Part shown: positions 25,209 to 34,533 of the stretch, piece after piece
Position numbering within the stretch: position 1 is the first letter of the stretch
Layout: every line of letters begins with the position of its first letter
Assembly: GCA_040385245.1 (NCBI GenBank)
Contig: JAZKHT010000002.1
Span: 104,414 to 168,413, forward strand
DNA: 64,000 nt
Source of the DNA: JAZKHT01 sp040385245
Lineage (GTDB): Bacteria; Pseudomonadota; Alphaproteobacteria; Rhodobacterales; Rhodobacteraceae
Reading direction: 5' to 3'
The notes under the pieces: generated by a model
Database searches by the model: none
Told to the model about the DNA's origin: nothing
Seen by the model: the letters and a program-made list of their open reading frames with translations, nothing else
Made by a program: the position numbers and the translations under genes

Positions 25209-25747
25209 GCCGGATTGACGAAAGCCGTGACTTCCTGCCGGTCCGCATCGCAGTGCTGACGGTATCGGACACCCGGACGGCAGCCGATGACAAAAGCGGT
25301 GACACACTCGTCGAACGGCTGACGGCGGCGGGGCATACCCTAGCCGAGCGCGGGATCGTCACCGATGACCGCGCCGACATCGCAGCCCACCTGCGCGGCT
25401 GGATCGCCGATCCGGGTGTGGATGTGATCCTGACCACCGGGGGCACCGGTCTGACGGGCCGCGACGTCACGGTCGAGGCGCATCGCGATGTCTATGAAAA
25501 AGAGATCGAGGCGTTCGGGACCGTCTTCACCATCGTGTCGATGCAGAAGATCGGCACATCCGCCGTTCAAAGCCGCGCCTGTGGCGGGGTGGCGGGCGGC
25601 ACCTATCTGTTTGCCCTGCCCGGCAGCCCCGGTGCCTGCCGCGACGCCTGGGATGACATCCTGCGCTGGCAACTGGATTACCGCCACCGCCCCTGCAACT
25701 TTGTGGAGATCTTTCCCCGGCTGGAGGAACACCGCCGCCGGAAATGA
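25205..25747 (+). CDS. moaB: Molybdenum cofactor biosynthesis protein B
   Basis: 180 residues with the MoCF fold: AVLTVSDTRT near residue 16, VILTTGGTGLTGRDVT near residue 75, and a final LPGSPGACRDAWDDI near 140. MoaB/MogA proteins adenylylate molybdopterin or act as accessory proteins in cofactor synthesis. Its start lies inside the stop of the glycosylase gene (ATGA). A nine-pair inverted repeat follows (25761-25769 with 25787-25795, 17-base loop) but without a T run. Confidence 0.93.
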   Translation: MSRIDESRDFLPVRIAVLTVSDTRTAADDKSGDTLVERLTAAGHTLAERGIVTDDRADIAAHLRGWIADPGVDVILTTGGTGLTGRDVTVEAHRDVYEKEIEAFGTVFTIVSMQKIGTSAVQSRACGGVAGGTYLFALPGSPGACRDAWDDILRWQLDYRHRPCNFVEIFPRLEEHRRRK

Positions 25748-25885
25748 CCCGATGCAAGGGGCGACCTTGCGGAGCATCGAGCCCCCCAAGGTCGCACTGC
25801 CGGGGAATGGGGCAAGCCTGTCGCGCCAGTTTTATGCCTCGCGTTTCGACGGTTCGGGTATCTGAGTTTTTGAGCGCAGAAAAAG

Positions 25886-26698
25886 CTAGGGCGCGGGGCA
25901 ACCTGAAATTTCGACCGCGTTGCCGCCAGCGATCACCGTCACCGTCACACCGGACCGGTCCAGAGCAAAGGGCGCGCCACTGGGGGGCACCATCTCTGTC
26001 ACCGCGACAAGTTGGCTGCCATCCCGACGCGCGGTGCTTTCGCTGACCCAGACGCCGGGCAGACCGGACTCCAACACCACGGTTTCAGGGCCACCCAACG
26101 ACGGCAAGTCCAGCGCGGCGGTGATTCGAAGGCCGTCCTTGATCGGTTCGACCGTGCAACCAATGCCGATCAGCCCCGCCTCGTGCCCCGGTGTGGGGCG
26201 GTTGGACAAGGCATCGACGATCACAGGGTCACGCTGGCCTTGCGCGTTCAGATCGGCCGTCAGTTCAAAGCTGGCCGGAACGCAGATGTCCTTGCAGACG
26301 CCGATGTCGATCCGGGCGCGCAACAGAATCGGCTGGTCCGGGTTGATCGCGGTCACCTCGATCGGCAGCACCAGTTCGTGATGATAGCCGATGCTTTGCA
26401 TCCCGTTGACATGGAACACCGAAGGGCGCGGCCAGTGAAAACGCACCGCTTTCAGGTTTTCCGACCCGGACCAGTCGAACACCGGCGGGATGCCCGTATC
26501 ACCCGGCGCGCGCCAATAGGTCTTCCACTCTGGTGCAAGTTGCACATGCAGGGCCGCCATATGCGTGCCGGCACCGGTTTGCCAACCGGGCAGGAAGTTG
26601 CCCAGCACCACATCCTCTTGGCTGAAGGCGTGGGCAACGACGGGAGTAACTGCGGGTGTGACTGCCAGCAAGGCGGCAAAAAGGGCGCGTTTGATCAT
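25886..26698 (-). CDS. Periplasmic DsbD N-terminal-domain-like protein
   Basis: 270 residues. The first 24 form a signal peptide (MIKRALFAALLAVTP, cleavage after AHA). The remainder fits the DsbD alpha-domain/DsbC-like family (WKTYWRAPGDTGIPP near residue 60; a CKDIC cysteine pair near residue 140). Unlike DsbD there is no membrane part, so any electrons would have to come from another protein such as a CcdA-type transporter. Related proteins are common in Rhodobacterales; the substrate is unknown. Convergent with moaB. Confidence 0.82.
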   Translation of the reverse strand: MIKRALFAALLAVTPAVTPVVAHAFSQEDVVLGNFLPGWQTGAGTHMAALHVQLAPEWKTYWRAPGDTGIPPVFDWSGSENLKAVRFHWPRPSVFHVNGMQSIGYHHELVLPIEVTAINPDQPILLRARIDIGVCKDICVPASFELTADLNAQGQRDPVIVDALSNRPTPGHEAGLIGIGCTVEPIKDGLRITAALDLPSLGGPETVVLESGLPGVWVSESTARRDGSQLVAVTEMVPPSGAPFALDRSGVTVTVIAGGNAVEISGCPAP

Positions 26699-26828
26699 GG
26701 TGCGACCATAGGCGCAGCCTGGCATCGGCGGAAATCACATTCCGGCGAAGCACCGCATGCTTTCAGGGCTTGAGGCGGCGGCGCATCAGACCCATCTTGA
26801 AATGATCGGCCACAAAGGGGGCAAGACG

Positions 26829-27383
26829 ATGGATCTTGACGGCAAACTGCTGGTGGCGATGCCCGGCATGGGCGATCCGCGCTTTGCGCACAGTGTCATC
26901 CTGATCTGCGCCCATTCGCCCGAAGGGGCCATGGGCCTGATCATCAACAAGCCCAGTCCTGACCTGTCGTTTGCCGGATTGCTGGAACAACTCTCTATCC
27001 CGCGTGTGCCCGATGGGCGAGATATCCGCGTGCATTTTGGCGGGCCGGTTGAACGCGGGCGCGGCTTTGTGCTGCATTCGCCCGATTATGCCGGCGGCCC
27101 GGCCACGATGAAAATCGGCGACAGCTATGGCATGACTGCGACGCTGGATATCCTTGAGGCGCTGGCCAAGGGGCAGGGACCATCGTCCGCGCTGCTTGCT
27201 CTTGGGTATGCGGGCTGGGGACCGGGGCAGTTGGAGGATGAAATCCTGCAGAACGGCTGGTTGACAACGGATGCCCCCGCCGATCTGGTATTCTCGGCCG
27301 ATGATGCGGGGAAATGGACCAGTGCGCTGCGGCGGATGGGGATTGACCCGATCACCCTGTCATCCACGGCAGGCCGCGCCTGA
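26829..27383 (+). CDS. YqgE/AlgH family protein
   Basis: 184 residues from the preferred ATG, which has AAAGGGGG seven bases upstream; earlier in-frame ATGs at 26757 and 26802 are weaker. The family hallmarks are all present: LLVAMPGMGDPRF at the N-terminus, SVILICAHSPEGAMGLIIN, HFGGPVERGRGFVLHS and GYAGWGPGQLEDEI. YqgE proteins are widely conserved, structurally known and still of uncertain function. Followed by a strong palindrome shared with the convergent aminotransferase gene. Confidence 0.92.
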   Translation: MDLDGKLLVAMPGMGDPRFAHSVILICAHSPEGAMGLIINKPSPDLSFAGLLEQLSIPRVPDGRDIRVHFGGPVERGRGFVLHSPDYAGGPATMKIGDSYGMTATLDILEALAKGQGPSSALLALGYAGWGPGQLEDEILQNGWLTTDAPADLVFSADDAGKWTSALRRMGIDPITLSSTAGRA

Positions 27384-27433
27384 GGTTTTTCCTCGTGCAA
27401 ATACTCCGGGGGTCCGGGGGCTGGCCCCCGGAC
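27384..27433 (-). repeat. Rhodobacterales-type intergenic repeat, copy 4, with strong hairpin
   Basis: GTCCGGGGG (27412-27420) and CCCCCGGAC (27425-27433) form a perfect nine-pair stem with a CTGG loop. Next to it, on the minus strand, come CCCCGGAGTATTTG and a purine-rich tail, the same layout as the other copies but with GAGTATTT instead of GGATATTT. It lies between the convergent yqgE and aminotransferase genes, where it may serve as a shared terminator. Confidence 0.7.
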
Positions 27434-27442
27434 GCCTGTCGT

Positions 27443-28627
27443 CTAGCTGCCGGTGACTTGCGCGATGGCTGCTGCAAGAATCGGCACGGTGGTTGCGTTC
27501 AGGCCGGCGATGTTGATCCGGCTGTCGCCCACCATGTAGATGCCGTGGTCCGCGCGCAGGCGTTCCACCTGTTCCGGCGTCAGGCCAAGGCGGCTGAACA
27601 TGCCGCGATGGGTGGCCGCGAAATCGAACCGGTCCGAATTGGTGGCGCGCCGCAGCGCATCCGCCAGCGACTGGCGCAAGCTCAGCATGTTCTGCCGGAC
27701 CTCTTCCAGTTCGGCCTTCCAGTCGGCGGTCAGGCCAGGGTCTTCCAGGATCATCGTCACCACGCGCGCACCATGATCGGGCGGAAAGCTGTAGTTCTGG
27801 CGGTTCAGAAAGTTCAGGTTGCCCTGCAATGTGGCCTTTCCCGCCCCGTCACCAATCGCGATCAGGATGCCGGTGCGTTCGCGGTAAATGCCGAAATTCT
27901 TTGAACAGGACGCGGCAATCAACACTTCGGGAAAGCGGGCAGCGATCATCCGGGTTGCGGCGGCATCTTCTTCCAACCCGTCGCCAAAGCCCTGATATGC
28001 AAGATCGACAAACGGTATCGCCCCCCGCGCCGCCAGCAGATCGGCCACCTGCGCCCATTGGCCCGCATCCAGATTGGCACCCGTCGGGTTGTGGCAGCAG
28101 CCGTGCAACAGCACCGCGTCGCCCGCCTGGACCCCGGCAAGATCGGCCATCAGCCCGGCAAAGTCGATGCCCCGCGTGGCTGTATCGAAATAGCGATACT
28201 CGGCCATGGGCATGCCAAGGTATTTGATGATCGACGGGTGGTTAGGCCAGGTCGGGTTCGACAGCCAGACCGTCGCATCGGGCGAGGCCAGCCGGATCAG
28301 CTCCAGCGCCTGCCGGATGGCACCCGTTCCGCCCGGTGTGGCGACGGAACTTATGCGGTCGGCGGCGACAGCACCGCCCAGGATCATGCCCGACAGGGCG
28401 GCGTTGAACGCAGGTTCGCCCGCCAGTCCGGTGTAGGTTTTGGTTGTCTCCACCTCCCACAACTTCTTCTCGGCGGCTTTCACGGCGCGCATCACCGGGG
28501 TCAGACCGGTCGCATCCTTGTAGACGCCGACGCCAAGGTCGATCTTGTCGCGGCGGGGATCGTCGCGGAACATCTGGATCAGGCGCAGAATCTGGTCCTG
28601 CGGTTGCGGCTTCAGGTGGTCGAACAT
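27443..28627 (-). CDS. tyrB: Aromatic amino acid aminotransferase
   Basis: 394 residues, class I/II aminotransferase of the AspC/TyrB group. Markers: GVGVYKDATG near residue 34, NPTWPNH near residue 128, GCCHNPTGANLD near residue 175, and the PLP lysine in ASCSKNFGIYRERTG near residue 240. It transfers amino groups between aromatic amino acids (or aspartate) and 2-oxo acids. TyrB and AspC cannot be told apart by eye; the TyrB choice is a preference. The sulfurtransferase gene ends three bases before its start, on the same strand, so both are co-transcribed. Confidence 0.85.
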   Translation of the reverse strand: MFDHLKPQPQDQILRLIQMFRDDPRRDKIDLGVGVYKDATGLTPVMRAVKAAEKKLWEVETTKTYTGLAGEPAFNAALSGMILGGAVAADRISSVATPGGTGAIRQALELIRLASPDATVWLSNPTWPNHPSIIKYLGMPMAEYRYFDTATRGIDFAGLMADLAGVQAGDAVLLHGCCHNPTGANLDAGQWAQVADLLAARGAIPFVDLAYQGFGDGLEEDAAATRMIAARFPEVLIAASCSKNFGIYRERTGILIAIGDGAGKATLQGNLNFLNRQNYSFPPDHGARVVTMILEDPGLTADWKAELEEVRQNMLSLRQSLADALRRATNSDRFDFAATHRGMFSRLGLTPEQVERLRADHGIYMVGDSRINIAGLNATTVPILAAAIAQVTGS

Positions 28628-28630
28628 CGG

Positions 28631-29485
28631 TTATCCCTTTTCCACGGGCAGATCGTCATACATGCCCCATTCCGCCCATGATCCGTCATACAGGGCGTGG
28701 CTCCTGTGGCCGATGCGTTCCAGGGCCAGGCTCAGGATCGCAGCCGTCACCCCGGACCCGCAGGTGGTGATCGCGGGTTTGGCAAGATCGACGCCCGCGA
28801 CCGCAAACACCGCACGCAGCGCATCAGGTGTTTTCATCGTGCCATCGGGGTTCAGGACATCGGCATAGGGCACGTTGCGCGACCCCGGAATATGGCCGGA
28901 CCGCAGGCCGGGGCGGGGTTCGGGCGCATCGCCGGTGAACCGGGCAGCTGGGCGGGCGTCGATGATTTCGGCTTCGCGCAGTTTTGACGAATGGGCGACC
29001 TGCGTCACATCCTTGACCAGCCCGTTCTGGCGCGTGACGGTCATATGCCTATCCTTGACGATCGGTGGCATGTCTTCGACCTCGCGGCCTTCGGCGCGCC
29101 ATTTCGGGAAACCCCCGTCCAGCACGGCGACATCCATCTTGCCCATCAGCCGGAATGTCCACCAGACGCGGGCGGCCGAAAACAGGCCGCTGCCGTCGTA
29201 GACCACCACCTGATGCCCGTCGCCCACGCCCATGGCGCGCATGCGGGACATGAATTTTTCCACCGGCGGCGCCATGTGGGGCAGGGTGCTGCGCTGGTCC
29301 GAAATCTCGTCGATATCGAAGAACCGGGCGCTGGGAATGTGGGCCGCATCATATTCGGCCTTTGCGTCGCGCGCCGCGCCGGGCAGATACCACGAGGCAT
29401 CAAGAACCCGCAAATCGGGGTCCTTAAGGTGCGCCGCAAGCCAATCGGTCGAGACGAGGGTCTTGGGATCGTCGGTCGCGGTCAT
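28631..29485 (-). CDS. sseA: 3-mercaptopyruvate/thiosulfate sulfurtransferase
   Basis: 284 residues with two rhodanese domains: the first (about residues 10-140) is structural, the second (about 160-280) carries the active-site loop CGSGVTAA near residue 230, the CGSGV form typical of 3-mercaptopyruvate sulfurtransferases. It moves sulfur from 3-mercaptopyruvate to an acceptor. The ATG at 29485 gives the normal N-terminus; an ATG 18 codons upstream is weaker. Followed three bases later by the aminotransferase gene, which could supply 3-mercaptopyruvate by transaminating cysteine. Confidence 0.9.
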   Translation of the reverse strand: MTATDDPKTLVSTDWLAAHLKDPDLRVLDASWYLPGAARDAKAEYDAAHIPSARFFDIDEISDQRSTLPHMAPPVEKFMSRMRAMGVGDGHQVVVYDGSGLFSAARVWWTFRLMGKMDVAVLDGGFPKWRAEGREVEDMPPIVKDRHMTVTRQNGLVKDVTQVAHSSKLREAEIIDARPAARFTGDAPEPRPGLRSGHIPGSRNVPYADVLNPDGTMKTPDALRAVFAVAGVDLAKPAITTCGSGVTAAILSLALERIGHRSHALYDGSWAEWGMYDDLPVEKG

Positions 29486-29571
29486 GCGGATCTCCGTTGC
29501 GGCATTGCTGTCAATAATGGCAGCACGCCTGTCAGGCAAGGGCCTGACGGGACTGCGGAAGGGTCTCTCCG

Positions 29572-30054
29572 TCAGTCGCCCCGCGCGCCCTGTTTCAACA
29601 GGCGGCCCTTTTCGCGGTCCCAGTCACGCTTGGCTTCGGTTGCGCGCTTGTCGGCAAGTTTCTTGCCTTTGGCGATGCCGATCTTCAGCTTTACGATGCC
29701 GCGTTCGTTGAAATACATCTTGATCGGCACGATGGTCATGCCTTCGCGCGCGGTGGCGTTCCACAACCGGCTGAGTTCTTTCTTTGACACCAGCAGCTTG
29801 CGGCGGCGACGTTCTTCGTGGCCCCAGGTTTTCGCCTGCAGATAGGGTGCGATGTAGCCGTTGATCAGCCACAACTCGCCACCTTCGACCGAGGCATAGC
29901 TTTCGGCGATGTTCGCGCCGCCCTTACGCAGGGACTTCACTTCGGACCCGAACAGCATGATGCCCGCCTCAAGGTCGCTTTCGATGGCGTAGTCGAACCG
30001 CGCGCGGCGGTTTTCGGCGATCAACTTGGAATTGGGGTCAGATTTGGGCACCAT
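29572..30054 (-). CDS. smpB: SsrA-binding protein SmpB
   Basis: 160 residues with the SmpB beta barrel: AENRRARFDY near residue 14, ESDLEAGIMLFGSEVKSLR near 25, and GYIAPY near 70. The basic C-terminal tail that enters the ribosome is present (KKLADKRATEAKRDWDREK). SmpB carries tmRNA to stalled ribosomes. No SsrA gene is recognised in this window. A GTCAGGC/GCCTGAC hairpin behind it (29531-29548) lacks a T run. Confidence 0.95.
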   Translation of the reverse strand: MVPKSDPNSKLIAENRRARFDYAIESDLEAGIMLFGSEVKSLRKGGANIAESYASVEGGELWLINGYIAPYLQAKTWGHEERRRRKLLVSKKELSRLWNATAREGMTIVPIKMYFNERGIVKLKIGIAKGKKLADKRATEAKRDWDREKGRLLKQGARGD

Positions 30055-30150
30055 GATCCGCCCCAGATAGGCGAAGGGGGGGGCAAAGTCCAGATCGGTT
30101 GCCCAACGCCATCAGACATGATCAGGTGCCGCAAACACAGGAAGAACCGG

Positions 30151-30600
30151 ATGTTCACGCAGATCGCCCTAGGGTCGGGTTTGATGATGATATCGATCAT
30201 CATCGGTGCCATCAGCGCGCTGGTGATGGAACTTGCCCTGTCGCGCTGGCACAATTGGCTTATCAGCGAGCCGCATTATCCCAAGCTGATCCTTGTCGTC
30301 GTCATCGTCTCGGTCTGGATACCCACGACGCTGTCGGCCGGTGTCTGGTTGTGGGCGGCGACATTTCAGGTGCTGGGGGCCTTTGCGACGTTCGAAGAGT
30401 GTCTGTATTTCTCGCTCGTGACCTTCACGACGCTTGGGTATGGCGACGTCTTGCCGCCGCACGAATGGCGCATCCTTGGCGGCATGACCTCGGCCAACGG
30501 GCTTTTGAACTTTGGCCTGCTCACCGCCCTGCTGGTCGAGGCGCTGCGCCATGTGCGGGTGGGGCAGGTCAGGCGCAAGGTGACGCGCAAGGGCGGCTAG
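30151..30600 (+). CDS. Potassium channel family protein (Ion_trans_2 type)
   Basis: 149 residues. Hydrophobic segments lie near 8-28 and 45-72, then a pore region with the K+ selectivity filter TTLGYGDV (93-100) and a last helix near 112-130, giving a short pore-only channel subunit without a ligand-binding domain. AGGAAG seven bases before the ATG decides this start over an ATG at 30118. As a tetramer it would conduct K+ across the inner membrane. Divergent from smpB and convergent with an EamA gene six bases away. Confidence 0.88.
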   Translation: MFTQIALGSGLMMISIIIGAISALVMELALSRWHNWLISEPHYPKLILVVVIVSVWIPTTLSAGVWLWAATFQVLGAFATFEECLYFSLVTFTTLGYGDVLPPHEWRILGGMTSANGLLNFGLLTALLVEALRHVRVGQVRRKVTRKGG

Positions 30601-30606
30601 GCCGGT

Positions 30607-31500
30607 CTAGACAGCCGCCGCCCGACGTCGCGCGCGGGCCAGCGTGTAAAGCCCGCTGCCCACCACCAGCGCCGATCCGATCAAGGTCAGCGCATCGGGC
30701 CTTTCGCCGAAGACCAGCATCCCCAGCACAAGCGCGAACAACAAGCGCGTATAGCGAAAGGGTGTGACCACCGACACCTCGCCCGTGCGCATGGCGCGGG
30801 TCAGGGAATGATAGGCGTAAACGCCGAAAACTGTCGCGGCCAGTACGGTGCCTGCGCCCTTCAGATCGGGAACCAAAGCCCCGCCGGTCACCGACAGGAT
30901 GCACGCGCCTGCAACGGTCAGCATGGCAAACCCGTACAACCCAAGCTGTGCGTTCGACAGCGCCGGGGGGGCCGCCCGTGTCGCCAGATCACGCCCGGCA
31001 AAGCCGATCATCCCCAGCACGGTCAGGATCGACAGGACGTCGAACCCTTCCAGCCCGGGACGCAGGATTACCAGCACGCCGACAAATCCCACCGTGATCG
31101 CGGTCCAGCGCCGCCAGCCCACCGTTTCGCCAAACAGCAGCGCAGCACCCGCCACGACAACCAGCGGCGTCGCCTGCAAAATGGCCGAAGCGACGGACAA
31201 CGGCGTCAGTGCGATGGCCAGTGAATAGAACAGACGCCCCCCGACTTCGAACCCCGACCGCATCAGCATGGGTCGCGACAGCGCGGCGGCGTGCCACAGC
31301 CCTTCGCCGCGCAGACGCACCATGATGGCAAAGGCAACGGCCCCAAGCAGCCCGAACATCACCAGAACCTGCCCGAGCGGCATCTGTCGGGCGGCGGATT
31401 TGATGAACATATCCTCAACCGCAAAGGCGGCCATCGCGGCCACCATCAGCACGCTGCCCTTGAGGTTTGCTGTTTCCGCAGCCGTGCGAAGGACCGTCAC
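30607..31500 (-). CDS. EamA/DMT superfamily transporter
   Basis: 297 residues, ten predicted membrane helices in two EamA halves. It begins with GTG overlapping the dapA stop by four bases (GTGA), so it is translated with dapA. Typical features are the acidic-then-hydrophobic segment near residue 25, GWRRWTAITVGFVGVLVILRPG near 140 and FRYTRLLFALVLGMLVFGE near 250. DMT transporters move small metabolites or amino acids; the substrate is unknown, though pairing with dapA hints at a lysine/diaminopimelate-related compound. Confidence 0.85.
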   Translation of the reverse strand: MTVLRTAAETANLKGSVLMVAAMAAFAVEDMFIKSAARQMPLGQVLVMFGLLGAVAFAIMVRLRGEGLWHAAALSRPMLMRSGFEVGGRLFYSLAIALTPLSVASAILQATPLVVVAGAALLFGETVGWRRWTAITVGFVGVLVILRPGLEGFDVLSILTVLGMIGFAGRDLATRAAPPALSNAQLGLYGFAMLTVAGACILSVTGGALVPDLKGAGTVLAATVFGVYAYHSLTRAMRTGEVSVVTPFRYTRLLFALVLGMLVFGERPDALTLIGSALVVGSGLYTLARARRRAAAV

Positions 31501-32369
31501 AGAATCCCTGCGAACTGCATTGCGGCCTTAATGCGCGCCTTGGCATTGTCGGTCAGTCCGACCAGCGGCAGGCGCACCTCTTCCGAGCACAGGCCCAGCA
31601 GCGACAGGCCGTATTTTGCGCCGACCAGACCCGGTTCGATGAAGATCGCGTCATGCAAGGGCATCAGGCGGTCCTGGTAGTCCAGCGCCTTGTTGTAGTC
31701 ACCGGCCAGCGTTGCGGCCTGGAACTCGGCACACAGGCGTGGGGCGACGTTGGCGGTGACCGAGATGCACCCCACCCCACCATGGGCGTTGAACCCGAGC
31801 GCGGTCGCATCCTCGCCCGAAAGCTGGATGAAGTCCGCGCCACAGGTCGCGCGCTGCATCGAAACCCGTTCGATCTTGCCCGTGGCATCCTTGACACCGA
31901 TGATGCGCGGCAATTGTGCCAACTGGCCCATCGTTTCGGGCGACATGTCCACAACAGACCGACCGGGGATGTTGTAGATGATGATCGGCAAGGCGCAGCA
32001 GTCGTGCAGCGCGGTGAAATGCGCGATCAATCCGGCTTGGGTCGGCTTGTTGTAATAGGGGGTGACGACCAGCGCCGCGTTCGCGCCCACCCGTTCGGCG
32101 TGGCGGATCAGGCGGATGCCTTCGACCGTGTTGTTGGACCCGGCCCCGGCGATCACGGGCACACGGCCTGCGGCGGCCTTGACCACCTGTTCCACGACCG
32201 TTTCGTGTTCTTCATGGCTCAGAGTCGGGCTTTCGCCGGTGGTGCCGACGGGCACGATCCCGGCCGATCCCTGATCGACATGCCAATCGACCAGTTTTTT
32301 CAGCGTCACCAGATCAAGCTCGCCGTTCTTGAACGGCGTCACCAGGGCAGGAATGGACCCTTTGATCAT
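31497..32369 (-). CDS. dapA: 4-hydroxy-tetrahydrodipicolinate synthase
   Basis: 290 residues, a TIM-barrel class I aldolase. The pyruvate-binding region GTTGESPTL lies near residue 43, the tyrosine of YYNKPTQ near residue 106, and the Schiff-base lysine in GVKDATG near residue 160. It condenses pyruvate with aspartate semialdehyde, the first step toward diaminopimelate and lysine. The EamA gene overlaps its stop by four bases. No lysine riboswitch was recognised in the 177 bases to the divergent slt gene. Confidence 0.94.
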   Translation of the reverse strand: MIKGSIPALVTPFKNGELDLVTLKKLVDWHVDQGSAGIVPVGTTGESPTLSHEEHETVVEQVVKAAAGRVPVIAGAGSNNTVEGIRLIRHAERVGANAALVVTPYYNKPTQAGLIAHFTALHDCCALPIIIYNIPGRSVVDMSPETMGQLAQLPRIIGVKDATGKIERVSMQRATCGADFIQLSGEDATALGFNAHGGVGCISVTANVAPRLCAEFQAATLAGDYNKALDYQDRLMPLHDAIFIEPGLVGAKYGLSLLGLCSEEVRLPLVGLTDNAKARIKAAMQFAGIL

Positions 32370-32546
32370 GGCACGCGTCTCCCATAGGGTGGGCTGAGTC
32401 GCCCGGTTGCAAACGCTGCCTTCCTAGCGGGGCGCGGCAGGCTTGCCAAGCGGCGGCAAGCTGGAACCTGCCGCGCGGAAGGGGCGCACCGCCGATGACA
32501 CGGTTGTGGGTTGAAGACCGGCCCCGGCTTTGGCAGATTCACGGGT

Positions 32547-34505
32547 ATGACCGAGCAGATCAAAAAGAAACGCCGCCCGCTGTTTGCGTGGCTGACCCTG
32601 ACACTTTGCATGACCCTTTTGCCCCTCGGGGCGCTGGCAGATGCCGCATCCGCGATGCGGCAGGCGCTGGTCCGCGCAAACGCGCAGGACTGGCCCGCTG
32701 CGCAATCCGCCGCACAGGGTGCAGGGCAGGTGGGGGCTGACATCATCGAATGGCAGCGCTTACGCGCGGGCAATGGGTTGTTGGGCGAGTATGAGGCGTT
32801 TTTGACACGCAGGCCCGACTGGCCCGGTATGCCCCTGCTCAAGGAAAAGGGCGAAGAGGCGGTGGCGCGGTCGGATTCGCCCCCCCGCGTGCTGGCCTAT
32901 TTCGGCACCGATCTGCCGGAAACGTCGACCGGATCGCTGGCGTTGATCCGCGCCCTGCGGGCCACCGGCCGCGACACCGAGGCCGAGGCCGAGGCATTCC
33001 GCGCCTGGACCGAACTGCCCTTCGGGCCCGAGAACGAGGCGGCCTTGCTGGACCTGTACGGGTCGGCCCTTGCCGTCGCGCATGAGGTGCGGCTGGATCG
33101 GCTGTTGTGGCAGGGCCGCGTGGCCGAGGCGCGGCGGATGCTGCCGCGCGTGCCACAGGATTGGCGCGCGCTGGCCGAGGCGCGGATTGCACTTTCGTCC
33201 GACGCGGACGGGGCAAGCGCGCTGATCGACCGGGTTCCCGCAAATTTGCAGGGCGATGCCGGGTTGGCGTATGCCCGGTTTGACTGGCGCTTGCGACGCG
33301 ACCGGACGGACGATGCCGCGGCCCTGATCCTTGAACGCAGCGAAACGGCGGCCCTTCTGGGCGATCCCGCTGCCTGGGCCGAACGACGTGCCGCCCTTGC
33401 CCGCGCCCTGCTGCGCGAAGGAAAGGCGCAAGTGGCCTACCGTGTCGCCGCCCGCAACCGGCTGGACAGCGGGGCCGATTATGCCGATCTGGAGTTTCTG
33501 GCTGGTTTCATCGCCCTGCGTCGCCTGAATGATGCCGCGACTGCGGTCCAACATTTCCGCAATCTGCGGCAGGCCGTCGTCACCCCGATTTCCGTTTCGC
33601 GCGCGCATTACTGGGAAGGCCGCGCCTTGCAGGCGATGGGCGACGCGACCGCCGCGCAAGAGGCGTACCAGACCGCTGCGCGTCATCAGACCGCCTATTA
33701 CGGGTTGCTGGCTGCCGAAACGCTGGGCCTCAATCTGGACGAACGGCTGCTGTCCAGTGCCCGTCCCGCCGATTGGAAAGGTGCTGCCTTTGCCAGATCG
33801 TCGGTGCTGGATGCGGCCTTGTTGTTGGCCCAGGCCGGGGACCGGACCTTGTCAAAGCGGTTTTTCCTGCATCTGGCCGAAGGGCTGGATGCGACGGGGC
33901 TTGATCAGCTTGCCGATCTTGCCCTGCAGATCGACGAGCCGCACATCGCCGTGCTGATCGCCAAGCAGGCGGCGGAACGCGGTGTCATCTTGCCGCGCGC
34001 CTATTTCCCGATCCCTGCCTTTGTGCCCGATGGCCTGTCGGTCAGCCGGGCGCTGGCACTGGCGATTTCGCGCCGCGAATCCGAATTTGACCCTGCCGCC
34101 CGGAGTGCCGCAAATGCACGCGGGTTGATGCAAGTGCTGCCCGGCACGGCGCAACTGGTGGCACCCAAGGTTGGTCTTGCCTTTGATGCGGCCAAGCTGA
34201 ACGATCCGGCCTATAACGTGCGGATGGGCACGGGATATCTGGCGCAATTGGTTGAACAATTCGGCCCCTCCATCGCGCTGGTGGCGTCGGGGTATAACGC
34301 GGGCCCCGGTCGCCCCAAACGCTGGATCGACAGCTTTGGCGATCCGCGCCGCCCGGATGTCGATGTGATCGACTGGGTCGAGATGATCCCCTTCACCGAA
34401 ACGCGCACTTATGTGATGCGGGTGGTGGAAAGTCTGGTGATCTACCGGGCCAAGCTGAAAGGCGTTGCGGGCCCGGTGCGCGTCACGGGCGAGTTGAAGG
34501 GCTGA
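32547..34505 (+). CDS. slt: Soluble lytic murein transglycosylase
   Basis: 652 residues. A signal peptide (about residues 12-32) precedes a long alpha-superhelical region of TPR-like repeats (about 35-470), then the lysozyme-like SLT domain (about 485-620) with the catalytic glutamate in RRESEFDPAA and the AARGLMQ-like ANARGLMQVLPGTA motif, followed by NVRMGTGYL and SGYNAGPGR. It cuts glycan strands of peptidoglycan to 1,6-anhydro muropeptides in the periplasm. The ATG at 32547 is the one directly before the basic start of the signal sequence. Confidence 0.92.
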   Translation: MTEQIKKKRRPLFAWLTLTLCMTLLPLGALADAASAMRQALVRANAQDWPAAQSAAQGAGQVGADIIEWQRLRAGNGLLGEYEAFLTRRPDWPGMPLLKEKGEEAVARSDSPPRVLAYFGTDLPETSTGSLALIRALRATGRDTEAEAEAFRAWTELPFGPENEAALLDLYGSALAVAHEVRLDRLLWQGRVAEARRMLPRVPQDWRALAEARIALSSDADGASALIDRVPANLQGDAGLAYARFDWRLRRDRTDDAAALILERSETAALLGDPAAWAERRAALARALLREGKAQVAYRVAARNRLDSGADYADLEFLAGFIALRRLNDAATAVQHFRNLRQAVVTPISVSRAHYWEGRALQAMGDATAAQEAYQTAARHQTAYYGLLAAETLGLNLDERLLSSARPADWKGAAFARSSVLDAALLLAQAGDRTLSKRFFLHLAEGLDATGLDQLADLALQIDEPHIAVLIAKQAAERGVILPRAYFPIPAFVPDGLSVSRALALAISRRESEFDPAARSAANARGLMQVLPGTAQLVAPKVGLAFDAAKLNDPAYNVRMGTGYLAQLVEQFGPSIALVASGYNAGPGRPKRWIDSFGDPRRPDVDVIDWVEMIPFTETRTYVMRVVESLVIYRAKLKGVAGPVRVTGELKG

Positions 34506-34533
34506 ACGGGCGTCACAGCGGATCAAACGACCG

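Noticed and set aside
25761..25795. Nine-base inverted repeat with 17-base loop after moaB
   Set aside because: No T run on either side; the sequence may matter in RNA folding but does not qualify as a terminator.
32370..32546. Possible lysine riboswitch upstream of dapA
   Set aside because: 177 bases between divergent dapA and slt hold no recognisable conserved lysine-box pattern.
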